Part shown: positions 34,073 to 42,660 of the stretch, in pieces | How the letters are laid out: the number at the start of each line of letters is the position of its first letter | Numbering within the stretch: the stretch's first letter is position 1 | NCBI RefSeq assembly: GCF_001064145.1 | Contig: NZ_JVOJ01000010.1 | Span: forward strand, 1-64,000 | Reading direction: 5' to 3' | Origin: Sanguibacter keddieii | GTDB lineage: Bacteria; Actinomycetota; Actinomycetes; Actinomycetales; Actinomycetaceae | Length of the DNA stretch: 64,000 bases | The notes under the pieces: generated by a model | What the model saw: the letters and a program-made list of their open reading frames with translations, nothing else | Databases searched by the model: none | What the model was told of the DNA's origin: nothing | Program-made: the position numbers and the translations under genes

Positions 34073-35395
34073 CTACTGATCGATCGCCGCGTTTGCGGCA
34101 TCCTGGGCGGCCTGGACGCCCTCATGCACGCCGGTGCGTCCCAGGAAGACCTCCTTGAGCACCCCGTTGTACGCGTCCATTGCCGCGCCCAGCTTCGCGC
34201 CGAAGGGAGCCATGATCGTGCCCGAGGGGGTCTTCGCCATGACCGAGGTGTCGACGCCCTTGTCCGACCAGTACGAGGTCCACGTCGCCTGTGCCTTCTC
34301 GTTCGCGGGGAAGCCAGCCCCGGTCTTGCCCAGTGCGGCACCTCCGTCCTTGCCAGCCAGCCACGCCAGCAGCTTGTGCTGAGCCTCGGGGTTCGCGCTC
34401 GCCGTCGAACCGGCGGCGACGACGGAGTTACCGACCGTCACGGCGCCTGCGGGACCCTTCGGCTGGGGAGCCAGGCCCCACTCGAAGGACGCGCCCTCGG
34501 CCACGTTCGCCAGGTTGTAGGCACCGGACTGGAACAGAGCGATCTTGCCCTGCAGGAACTGGTCACGGCTGAAGTCGCCGTTATCGTTCGTGTCGGCCGC
34601 AGAGGGGGCCACGTGCTCCTTGTTGATGAGGTCCACCAGGTAGCCGACCGCGGCGTCGCCCTCGGGGCTCGCGAACGTAAAGTGCCCGCTCTCGTCCTGC
34701 AGGGTGGCGCCGGCCGAGCCCAGGTACGGCATGAACATGGCCTGGCCATCCAGCGCGGCGTTGTATCCGTACTGGACGATGTGGTCCGCGTCGAAGGCGG
34801 GGTCGGCCGCGTTGCGGCCCGACGAGTCCAGGGTCAGCTTGCGGGTGATCTCCCGCAGAGAGTCGGTGGAGGCGCTCGGGTCCCAGGACAGGTTCTGCAG
34901 GTCCTCGATGCTCACGCCGGCCGCATCCAGCAGCGACTTGTTGTAGTACACCGCGATCGACGGATCGGTGAGGACCGGGACGCCGTAGAGCGTTCCGTCA
35001 ACCGTGTACTGATCGATGGCACCCTGAAGCCAGCCGTCGCGCTCGGAGGCGGGGAACTCCTCGTCAATGTTGACGATCTTTCCACCCCGGGCGTACTCGG
35101 TGTAGTTGTTCGTGTTGGACCAGAAGACGTCCGGCCCGGTGCCCGCGGCAAGCTCAGAACGCAGGCCCGTGAAGTAGTCCGACCACGGGACGACCTCGAC
35201 GTTGACCGTGATCCCCGTTTCTTCGGTGAACGCGGGGAGCGCCGCCTCGTACGCCTGGGCGGCCTGATCATCCCACAGACGCAGGGTCAGGGACGTGCCC
35301 GCCTCGCTCGACGCGCTGCCACCCTGCGAGCAGGCGGCCATCAGCATCGACGCGGCACCAATCAGAGCGGTAGCGGTAACAAAACGCCTTTTCAT
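34073..35395 (-). CDS. ABC sugar transporter, extracellular solute-binding lipoprotein (family 1)
   Basis: The 440-aa protein starts with a lipoprotein signal (KRRFVTATALIGAASMLMAAC); the lipobox LMAAC puts the anchored cysteine at about 21. The mature part is a family 1 solute-binding protein (LTLRLWDDQAAQAYEAALPA, VEVVPWSDYFTGLRSELAAG, PDVFWSNTN), as in oligosaccharide importers. It would capture the sugar outside the membrane and deliver it to the two permeases upstream in the operon. The substrate is not readable from sequence; the enzyme neighbours favour an N-acetylated amino-sugar oligomer, which is inference. Confidence 0.92.
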   Translation of the reverse strand: MKRRFVTATALIGAASMLMAACSQGGSASSEAGTSLTLRLWDDQAAQAYEAALPAFTEETGITVNVEVVPWSDYFTGLRSELAAGTGPDVFWSNTNNYTEYARGGKIVNIDEEFPASERDGWLQGAIDQYTVDGTLYGVPVLTDPSIAVYYNKSLLDAAGVSIEDLQNLSWDPSASTDSLREITRKLTLDSSGRNAADPAFDADHIVQYGYNAALDGQAMFMPYLGSAGATLQDESGHFTFASPEGDAAVGYLVDLINKEHVAPSAADTNDNGDFSRDQFLQGKIALFQSGAYNLANVAEGASFEWGLAPQPKGPAGAVTVGNSVVAAGSTASANPEAQHKLLAWLAGKDGGAALGKTGAGFPANEKAQATWTSYWSDKGVDTSVMAKTPSGTIMAPFGAKLGAAMDAYNGVLKEVFLGRTGVHEGVQAAQDAANAAIDQ

Positions 35396-35425
35396 GAAGA
35401 CCTCCAGTTGTAATGGGTTGTGTTG

Positions 35426-36271
35426 TTACTTGATGCCCGTCAGGGCAATCGATTCAACGATGTGTCGTTGAAAGACAATGAACAGAGCGATCAGGGGCAC
35501 GAGCGCGATGGTCGTCGCCGCCATGACGTACGTCCAATTCGCGTTGTACTGGCTCTGCAGCGCGGCCGTCGCAACCGTAAGGACGCGCGGCCTGGTCGCG
35601 GCAATGATCCGCGGCCACATGAACGAGTTCCACTGGCTCACAACCGTGATGAGCACGAGCGTCGAAATGATCGGCTTCGACACGGGAACGACGATGGAGA
35701 AGAGGATGCGTATCTGCCCGGCACCGTCCATGGTCGCCGCGTCGATGATTTCCTGGGGGATCTGACGGAACGACTGACGCAGCAGGAACACCGCGTAGGG
35801 TGAGGCGAACACGAAGGGCAGGACGATACCCCAGAAGGTGTTGTTGAGCCCCATCTTCGCCATCATGAGGTACAGCGGGATGACGAGGACCGACGCCGGA
35901 ATCATCATGGTGCCCAAGAAAAGCCAGAAGATGACGTCGCGTCCCGGGAACTCGATGCGCGCGAATGCGTAGGCGGCCAGCACGGAGGACACCAGCTGCC
36001 CGACGACCATCACCACGACCATGAGGAGCGTCGTGATAATCGCGTCACCGAAGTTGACTCGTCCCGTCAGGATCGCCTGGAACGAGGCCAGGGAGGGCGG
36101 CGAGGGCAGCGCGAAGGGCGAGTGCGAGGCGAAGTCCTGCGGCGACTTGAAGGCCGTGACGAAGCTGAAGATCAGCGGGATGACCATGACGAACGCGGCC
36201 AGCGACAGTCCCGCGTAGATCCCCAGGGTCGACCACCAGGGCCGATGCGACTGCGACTTAGACGAGCTCAT
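35426..36271 (-). CDS. ABC sugar transporter permease (MalG-like)
   Basis: The 281-aa membrane protein has six predicted helices and the EAA-loop of the MalG class (RQIPQEIIDAATMDGAGQIRI then FSIVVPVSKP). It begins with a short basic stretch then WWSTLGIYAGLSLAAFVMVIP. It overlaps the preceding permease by 14 bp, indicating coupled translation, and lies 31 bp upstream of the binding-protein gene. No ATP-binding gene is in the operon, so it should use a shared ATPase. Confidence 0.92.
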   Translation of the reverse strand: MSSSKSQSHRPWWSTLGIYAGLSLAAFVMVIPLIFSFVTAFKSPQDFASHSPFALPSPPSLASFQAILTGRVNFGDAIITTLLMVVVMVVGQLVSSVLAAYAFARIEFPGRDVIFWLFLGTMMIPASVLVIPLYLMMAKMGLNNTFWGIVLPFVFASPYAVFLLRQSFRQIPQEIIDAATMDGAGQIRILFSIVVPVSKPIISTLVLITVVSQWNSFMWPRIIAATRPRVLTVATAALQSQYNANWTYVMAATTIALVPLIALFIVFQRHIVESIALTGIK

Positions 36272-37136
36272 ACGTGGTCCTCTTCCGGAAGTACAGGTTC
36301 TGGGCCAGCGTCAATCCCATGAGAAGCAGCATCATCACGCACGCCATGACGGCGGCGCGGCCGACGTTCCCGGTTTCGAAGGCCTCCTTGTAGATCAGGT
36401 AGGCGAGGACCTCGGTGGAGCCGGACGGCCCGCCCTTGGTCAGGGCGTAGATCTGATCGAAGACGTTGAAGACCGAGATCACGGAGGTGACCGAGACAAA
36501 GAAGAAGGTCGGGCGCAGGAGGGGCATCTTGATGTGCCAGAACACCTGCGAGGAGGAGGCACCGTCCACGGTCGCGGCCTCGGTGAGCTCACGCGGGATC
36601 GCAAGCAATCCGGCGATAAAGAAGAGCGCCGTGTACCCCACGTTCGACCAGACGACGACGAAAGCCGCTGCGGGTAGCGCCCAGGTGGGTGACACGAGAA
36701 TTTCTAGTCGAGTGCCCGCAATCGCCGAGAGGAGGCCGCCGGTGGGGGCGAAGATCCACGACCACACGACACCGAGGGCCAGCGGAGGCGCGATCCACGG
36801 GATGACGATGAGCGTGCGATAGACGACGGTTCCGCGCACGCCCTTCGTCAGCAGGTTCGCGAGGAGGAGGCCCAGGATGATCTGAATGGGGACCACGAGG
36901 AGGACGAAGAGAATCGTCGTGCGTAGGGACGACAGGAAGGCCGGGTCGCTCAGCACGTTCGTGACGTTTGCCAGGCCCACGTATCGCGTGTCCCCGATCA
37001 GATCCCACCGGTACAGGCTCACCCACATGATGACGCCGATGGGCACAACCATGAAGATAAGAACACCGATCAGGGCGGGCGACAGGAACGCGTATCCGAC
37101 GAGTGCGTGGCGCGTCCGAGACGCTCGCTTGCTCAT
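36258..37136 (-). CDS. ABC sugar transporter permease (MalF-like)
   Basis: The 292-aa protein begins RHALVGYAFLSPALIGVLIF, the usual MalF/UgpA-type start, and has six helices. Its EAA loop reads IPRELTEAATVDGASSSQVF followed by WHIKMPLLRP, where the ATPase contacts the permease. It is the first gene of the operon: ATG at 37136 follows a purine-rich GGATGGTGGGGAC. A promoter must lie in the 180-bp gap to the pan-operon terminator; no convincing operator was seen. Confidence 0.92.
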   Translation of the reverse strand: MSKRASRTRHALVGYAFLSPALIGVLIFMVVPIGVIMWVSLYRWDLIGDTRYVGLANVTNVLSDPAFLSSLRTTILFVLLVVPIQIILGLLLANLLTKGVRGTVVYRTLIVIPWIAPPLALGVVWSWIFAPTGGLLSAIAGTRLEILVSPTWALPAAAFVVVWSNVGYTALFFIAGLLAIPRELTEAATVDGASSSQVFWHIKMPLLRPTFFFVSVTSVISVFNVFDQIYALTKGGPSGSTEVLAYLIYKEAFETGNVGRAAVMACVMMLLLMGLTLAQNLYFRKRTTYELV

Positions 37137-37275
37137 GTCCCCACCATCCTTTCGTACGGTTCTTCGAGGATAGGTATGGCGGCCGCATCAGCGCCGGGCG
37201 AAGACAAGGTATGGACAATTGTGAACGGCGCTTGTCATCAAACGGGCAAAGGTGCATGAAACGAAGCGACAACAA

Positions 37276-37307
37276 GGGAGCGCCCACTCTGCTGAGTGGA
37301 CGCTCCC
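37276..37307 (-). terminator. Hairpin terminator after panD
   Basis: A 14-bp stem (gggagcgcccactc with complement, one mismatch) around TGCT lies 14 bp past the stop at 37321. On the minus strand CTTGTTGTCGCTT follows. Confidence 0.8.
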
Positions 37308-37320
37308 GTCGGCATGTCAA

Positions 37321-37755
37321 TCAGACGCCGGAGCTTTTCAGCCCCAGCTCGCGGGCACGGGGCGAGTCCTCGGGGACGGTTCCCGCGTGGTCGCCGGCGC
37401 TCACGATTGTGTTGGAGCCGTCGACGAAGACGACGGAGGGCTTAATCGTACGTACCAGGGATTCGGGTACCTGGGCGTAGGCCATGATGATAACCAGGTC
37501 GCCGACGGTCACCTTGTGGGCGGCCGCGCCGTTGAGCTGAATCGTGCCGCTGCCTCGCTCGCCCGCGATCGTGTAGGTCGAGAGGCGCTCGCCGTTGTTG
37601 ACGTCGACGATGTCGACCTTCTGTCCGGGCACGATGTTCGCGGCGTCCAGGAGGTCCTCGTCCACCGTGATCGAGCCGACGTAGTGCAGGTCGGCGCCGG
37701 TGACGACGGCTCGATGGATCTTGCCGATCGCCATCTCGCGGGTCATTTCCATCAT
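37321..37755 (-). CDS. panD: Aspartate 1-decarboxylase proenzyme
   Basis: The 144-aa protein makes beta-alanine for pantothenate. It has the self-cleavage site Gly-Ser in [13 protein letters not shown], where the serine becomes the pyruvoyl cofactor, plus [10 protein letters not shown] before it and [20 protein letters not shown] later. Its length fits the family with a short C-terminal extension. Its ATG overlaps the panC stop (ATGA), so the two are translationally coupled. Confidence 0.96.
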   Translation of the reverse strand: MMEMTREMAIGKIHRAVVTGADLHYVGSITVDEDLLDAANIVPGQKVDIVDVNNGERLSTYTIAGERGSGTIQLNGAAAHKVTVGDLVIIMAYAQVPESLVRTIKPSVVFVDGSNTIVSAGDHAGTVPEDSPRARELGLKSSGV

Positions 37756-38705
37756 GCGAGGTCCCCCGCGCGCTCAGCAAGGCGAGCGTCAGGACCGGAG
37801 GCGTCGCGCAGCGGCACCTCCATGTTGTCGATGAGGCGGGTCGTGCCCACCTTGGCGGCGATGAGGATGCGTCCCTCGCGCGAGCCGTCAGACAGGATCG
37901 TGGGCGCGGCCGCGCCTTCGCCGACGGGCACGGACTCGGTGCCAGCGAGGATCTCGAAGGTCCCCGCGTCCACGAGCGCAATGTAGTCCAGGTCGATGCC
38001 GCCCTCGGCATCAATCACCGAGCGGCACTCGGCGACGATCTGCGCGGGCTTGGCCCCGGCCTCGGCGGCCTCGGCGCCGCGACGAAGCGCGCGTGAGAGG
38101 GCACGGGCGCGGATGCGCTCGTCGTCGCTCAGGTACTGGTTGCGGCTGGACAGGGCGACGCCGTCCTCGGCGCGCACGATCGGCACGGGGTGAACGCGCA
38201 CGGGGATGTCCAGCTGCGAGAAGACGGTGCGCAGGATGGCCAGCTGCTGGGCGTCCTTCTGTCCGTACAGGGCCACGTCGGGGCGCACGAGGTTGACGAC
38301 CTTGGTGCACACGAGTGCGACGCCCGCGAAGTGCGTGGGGCGCGTCTTGCCTTCGAGGACGCGCGCGATGGGGCCCGGGTCGATTGTCACGGTCGCAGGC
38401 GTGGGGTACACGTCCTGGGGCGCGGGCGCCCACACGAGGTCCGCCCCCACCGTCTCGAGCGCGTCCATGTCCGCGTCCAGGGTGCGCGGGTAGGCATCGA
38501 AGTCCTCGCCGGGCGCGAACTGCGTCGGGTTGACGAAGATCGTAACGATCACGTGATCGGCCAGTTCGCGGGCTTCGCGCACGAGCTGCAGGTGCCCGGA
38601 GTGGAGGGCACCCATGGTCATCACGAGGGCCTTCGTGCCGGGCAGGCGCGACAGGGCGTCGGCCAACTCGGCGCGCGTGTGGGTGAGGACAGGGCGATGG
38701 GTCAT
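37752..38705 (-). CDS. panC: Pantothenate synthetase
   Basis: The 317-aa enzyme joins pantoate and beta-alanine with ATP. The nucleotidyltransferase motif is [12 protein letters not shown] (HxGH), [18 protein letters not shown] follows, and the KMSKS-like end is [12 protein letters not shown]. Its substrate beta-alanine comes from the coupled PanD. The panB gene is not in the window. The DUF2520 gene lies 130 bp upstream in the same direction, an arrangement often seen in actinobacteria. Confidence 0.96.
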   Translation of the reverse strand: MTHRPVLTHTRAELADALSRLPGTKALVMTMGALHSGHLQLVREARELADHVIVTIFVNPTQFAPGEDFDAYPRTLDADMDALETVGADLVWAPAPQDVYPTPATVTIDPGPIARVLEGKTRPTHFAGVALVCTKVVNLVRPDVALYGQKDAQQLAILRTVFSQLDIPVRVHPVPIVRAEDGVALSSRNQYLSDDERIRARALSRALRRGAEAAEAGAKPAQIVAECRSVIDAEGGIDLDYIALVDAGTFEILAGTESVPVGEGAAAPTILSDGSREGRILIAAKVGTTRLIDNMEVPLRDASGPDARLAERAGDLA

Positions 38706-38837
38706 GTTTCTATTCTTGCAACTTCGGCCCGCCGGCGCGTAATAGAGTCGCTTTCCTCACGCCTCGCGTTTTTGCGACGAGGCCGGGATTGCGCGCGTTC
38801 TCTCTCCCGCGTTTTGGGCTCGTTGGGTGTGTGGGTA

Positions 38838-39725
38838 TCAGGCGCCCGGGTCGAGGAGGGCGGCCTCGACGCTGGTGGCGGCCCGTTCGTCGAGGAGACG
38901 AGCGTCGCGCAGCAGGCGGGTCAGGGCGCGGGTCATGTCCGCGTAGGTGTCGCGTTCCCCCGCGAGACCCTCCCGGGCCCCGAGGCAGCGCGCATGCGCG
39001 GCGATCGTTCCCGCGTCCCCGCGGGCGGCGGGCCCGGAGATACCCGCGACCCCCTCGGTGAGGGCACGGTCGAGGGCGGCTTCGAGGAGGGGGCGCACGT
39101 ACAGGGCGGGGTTCTCGATGCCGGCCTCGGCGAGAATCCGCGTCGTCTGCACGGTGATGCCCGCGATGAAGTTGGCGCCGTGGGCGAGACCCGCGTGGTA
39201 GAGGGGGCGGTCCTCCTCGGCGACGACGACGGGTTCGCCGCCCATTTCGACGACGAGGGCCTGGGCGATCGGCAGGAAGGGGGCAGCCGCAGTCACCGCG
39301 AATGGCGTTCCGACGAGGCGCGCCACGTCGACGCTGGTGCCGGTGAACGTCATCGCCGGGTGGATGGCGAGCGGGATCGCCCCTGCACCCGCGGCTGCGC
39401 CGAGCAGCCCGACGCCGGAGGCACCCGACAGGTGAATGACGATATGCCCGCTCTGCCAGGCACCCAGGTCGGCCAGGCCGCTCACGAGGGGGCCAATCTG
39501 GTCGTCGGGAACGGCCACGATGACCACCTCGGAGCGTCGCACGACCTCCTCGGGCGTGGCAATCGGCACGCCGGGGAGCATCGCGTCGGCACGCTCGCGC
39601 GAAGCCTCCGACGACGCGGAGACAGCAACGATCTGGTGGCCGACCGCGCGCAGCGCAGAGCCGATGACGGGCCCGACGTGGCCCATGCCGATGATGCCGA
39701 TTCCGAGGCGTCCGGGGGTGCTCAT
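38838..39725 (-). CDS. Rossmann-fold/DUF2520 putative oxidoreductase
   Basis: The 295-aa protein opens with an NAD(P)-binding motif (IGIIGMGHVGPVIGSALRAVG), continues with VVIVAVPDDQIGPLV and IHLSGASGVG, and ends with a helical DUF2520 dimerisation domain (HGANFIAGITVQTTRILAEAG). The layout is like that of ketopantoate or 6-phosphogluconate-type dehydrogenases, but the reaction is not known. In actinobacteria it is usually found beside panC, which hints at a role in pantothenate or CoA metabolism (inference). ATG at 39725 is chosen, matching the family start. Confidence 0.88.
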   Translation of the reverse strand: MSTPGRLGIGIIGMGHVGPVIGSALRAVGHQIVAVSASSEASRERADAMLPGVPIATPEEVVRRSEVVIVAVPDDQIGPLVSGLADLGAWQSGHIVIHLSGASGVGLLGAAAGAGAIPLAIHPAMTFTGTSVDVARLVGTPFAVTAAAPFLPIAQALVVEMGGEPVVVAEEDRPLYHAGLAHGANFIAGITVQTTRILAEAGIENPALYVRPLLEAALDRALTEGVAGISGPAARGDAGTIAAHARCLGAREGLAGERDTYADMTRALTRLLRDARLLDERAATSVEAALLDPGA

Positions 39726-39750
39726 GGCCCCATTGTCGCCGATCATCGCT

Positions 39751-41311
39751 CTACTTGTCGCCCTCCGCGCGCTGGGATGTCGCCTCGACGATCTCGGTGA
39801 CGCGCGAGAGCCAGCGCTCGGGAGCCTCGGCCTCGCGGCGGGCCTTCGATGCCTGCGACAGCTGCGCCCACAGCTCCAGCGAGCGGCCCGCCTCGACGTG
39901 CTCGGCCATGGATGCCACCGGGCCGGGGACCAGCGCGGCGCGCACGGAGGCGACGCGCCGCCAGCGCTGAACGGGTCCCTGATGCAGCGACACCGATTGG
40001 ATGCGCGTCAGAGGGATGATCGAGAAGCGCAGGTTGAAGAAGCCGTCGCGGATCGCGAACACGGCATCGGTCACGCCGAAGGCGCGGCGGCTGTACTCAA
40101 GCGGATCCAGGATCTTCGCGCTTGGCGGGATCGGTGTCATCCAGCGGTCCTCGCCCGTGCCGACGCGGAGGGACTCGAGGAAGCCGTCAGGATCCTCCAC
40201 CCCCAGGTCGGGGATCGCCATCGCGATCGCCTGGATGACCTCCGTGCGGCTGCCGACGGGAAGCAGCACGTCGGAGGCCACATCCACCTGCATGCCCTTG
40301 TTCTTCTCGTCCGTCGCGACCGCCGCGTTGCCGGCCTGCGTGATCTCCACGCGATACCAGCCAAACAGACGCCAGATCAGCGGCTGCATCACCTCGATGG
40401 CGTGGATGCGCCCCGGGGGGGATCGTCACGTGACGGCGAGCCGTCAGGCCACGGTTGATGCGCACGCCGTCGGCGCCGATCGCCGCGCTAAAGCCGAACT
40501 CTCGATCGAAACGCGCCCAGACGCCTACCAGGAGGCTGAACGCGCCCGCCAGGATGCCCAGGAAACTCATGATCGACGTCACCCCGACGATACCCACGAG
40601 GAAGCCGTTGAGGCCCAGGAGGAAGACGCCGAAGAACAGGGCGATCGCATTGTCGATGGTCGCCAGCATGGACACCAGGAGCTTGACGAAGCCGACCTTG
40701 AAAACCGGGTGCTCCGGGGCCTCCAGCGGGGTCTTTGCCGTCGCCACGCGGGCCGAGGCGCCGGTCAGGTCCGCGGGATCCACGACCTCGTCGATCGCAC
40801 CCGAAGCGAGCGCGAGGACGAGGGCGCGCAGCTCCTCGAGGCGCTGCGCGGGCAGCAGACCGAGCTTGATGCTCGAATCGGTGCCGCCCGCGACCTCAAT
40901 GTCCAGATAACCCAGGCGCAGGAGGCGACCGACGAGCGAGTAGGACACGTTGATCGTCTGGATGCGCGTGAGGCGCGCGTGACGCTGCGTGCGCTTGAGG
41001 ATGCCGGCGCGGTACCAGATCGCCGTATTGCTCACCGCGTAGCGAGTCTTCGTCCACGACAGATAGCAGTACACGCCCGCGATGGCGAGAACAACGCCCG
41101 CAATAATCACAAGACCGAGGAAGACGCCGGTGGTGGCAAGCCACGCGGGCGTCTCACCGTTGAGCATGCGTTCAATCGCGGACGCATTACTCAGGGACAC
41201 CAGGCCAACAACACCCGCAACGCTTCCCGCCACGCGGGGAACGTAGGTGAGCGGGTGAAGCGGTTTCCAGTCCTCGGGGGCGATGCCGCCGGAGGAGAGG
41301 TCCGTGCTCAT
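39751..41311 (-). pseudogene. Bacterial PH-domain (YdbT-like) membrane protein, frameshifted at a C7 run
   Basis: From ATG at 41311 (overlapping the stop of the small PH gene) the frame encodes membrane helices and bPH2 domains for about 297 residues. The reading then changes at a run of seven C on the minus strand (40415-40421). Past it, the original frame gives nonsense and stops at 40187, whereas the next frame carries the expected continuation (IHAIEVMQPLIWRLFGWYRVEI) to 39751. Six C would give ITIPPGRIHAIEV-type sequence, so one extra C is present. Joined, the product would be about 519 aa, the YdbT-family size. This may be a true mutation, phase variation or a sequencing error. Confidence 0.8.
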
Positions 41312-41808
41312 AGGCCCATCAGCTCCGCCGAGCCACGCTCCGCCAGGACGTCGCGCAGACGGGCCGCGTCCGCGACAGGCACACCGCCCAGCGTCGCGTC
41401 GGTCTTCGCGCTCGCAGTCGACAGCTTGATCGTGGAGATGCCGATCAGGCGCGACACGGGACCCTGGTAGATGTCGACGTACTGGATGCGGCCGTAGGGC
41501 ACGAGGGTCAGCGAACGATTGAAGACGCCTCGGCGGATGACGAAGTCTGTGTCGGCCAGGGCGTAACGCAGGGCGCGCACCTGGGCGGGCACGAGCCACA
41601 GGCACAACGCCGCGATGGCGGCGGGCACGAGCATGAGCCACCACAGCGCCGGGATGTCGACGATGAGGACGAGGCCGGAGATTGCACCGCACAGGGCCCC
41701 GCAGGCCGCGAGCGCGTTACCGAGGCGCAGGGTCGCAAGCTGAGGGGACACGTGCTGGAATTCGACGCCGTCGGGAGACATGACGTCCGCTGAGTGCTGG
41801 GATGACAT
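41308..41808 (-). CDS. Bacterial PH-domain (YdbS-like) membrane protein
   Basis: The 166-aa protein has two hydrophobic helices (about 28-75) followed by a bacterial PH domain (bPH2), recognisable by DFVIRRGVFNRSLTLVPYGRIQ then YVDIYQGPVSRLIGISTIKL. This is the YdbS-type partner commonly encoded next to a longer YdbT-type protein. ATG at 41808 is the start, and its stop overlaps the start of the YdbT-like gene. The pair faces away from the two-component system. Function in the family is not established beyond a membrane-linked role. Confidence 0.85.
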   Translation of the reverse strand: MSSQHSADVMSPDGVEFQHVSPQLATLRLGNALAACGALCGAISGLVLIVDIPALWWLMLVPAAIAALCLWLVPAQVRALRYALADTDFVIRRGVFNRSLTLVPYGRIQYVDIYQGPVSRLIGISTIKLSTASAKTDATLGGVPVADAARLRDVLAERGSAELMGL

Positions 41809-41954
41809 ACTTCAATTCTTGCATATCTTTTCCACGCCTTTTCCTGCCCTTTGCTCCCGCATGGCCACCCGCGGTGACGAAGCAAACAGAAGCAGCGCCA
41901 TTGTTCCCACCTACCTCACAGGAAACATTCAGACACATGGGCGACACTAGGTGC

Positions 41955-42659
41955 ATGAGCACCCCGGGAACTGAAGCAAAACTCCTCGTCGTCGACGACG
42001 AACCCAACATCCGCGACCTCCTCGCCTCCTCCCTGCGCTTCGCCGGCTTCGACGTCGTCACCGCCGAGGACGGCAGCGGCGCATTTCACGAAGCCCAGGC
42101 CTCGCGCCCCGACCTCATCGTCCTCGACGTCATGCTCCCCGACATGGACGGCTTCACCGTCACCAGGCGCCTGCGCGACGCCGGTATCACCACCCCGGTC
42201 CTCTTCCTCACCGCGCGCGACGACATGCGCGACAAGATCCAGGGCCTGACTGTCGGCGGCGACGACTACGTCACCAAGCCCTTCGGCCTCGAAGAGGTCG
42301 TCGCCCGCATCCGCGCCATCCTGCGCCGCACTATGGGCTCCGAAGAAGACGACGCATTCCTGCGCGTCGGAGACCTCGTCATCGACGAGGATGCCCACGA
42401 AGTCACGCGCGCCGGCGTCCCCATTGACCTGTCCCCCACCGAGTTCAAGCTCCTGCGCTACCTCGTCATCAACGCAGGGCGCGTCGTCTCCAAGATGCAA
42501 ATCCTCGACCACGTCTGGGAATACGACTGGGACGGCGAAGTCGCCATCGTCGAGTCCTACATCTCCTACCTGCGACGCAAGCTCGCCGTCGAGGGCGCCT
42601 CCGGGGAGCTCATCCACACCAAGCGCGGCGTCGGCTACATCCTGCGCGCTGAGGACTGA
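41955..42659 (+). CDS. OmpR-family response regulator
   Basis: The 234-aa protein has a receiver domain with the acidic pair in LLVVDDEPNI, the phosphoacceptor aspartate in LIVLDVMLPDMDGF (about residue 58) and the switch lysine in DDYVTKPFG. The winged-helix DNA-binding domain follows (FLRVGDLVIDED, LSPTEFKLLRYLVINAGRVV, SKMQILDHVWEYDWDGE, YLRRKLAVEG). ATG at 41955 is chosen; upstream frame sequence does not look like protein. The histidine kinase begins one base after the stop, so the two form one operon. Confidence 0.94.
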   Translation: MSTPGTEAKLLVVDDEPNIRDLLASSLRFAGFDVVTAEDGSGAFHEAQASRPDLIVLDVMLPDMDGFTVTRRLRDAGITTPVLFLTARDDMRDKIQGLTVGGDDYVTKPFGLEEVVARIRAILRRTMGSEEDDAFLRVGDLVIDEDAHEVTRAGVPIDLSPTEFKLLRYLVINAGRVVSKMQILDHVWEYDWDGEVAIVESYISYLRRKLAVEGASGELIHTKRGVGYILRAED

Positions 42660-42660
42660 C

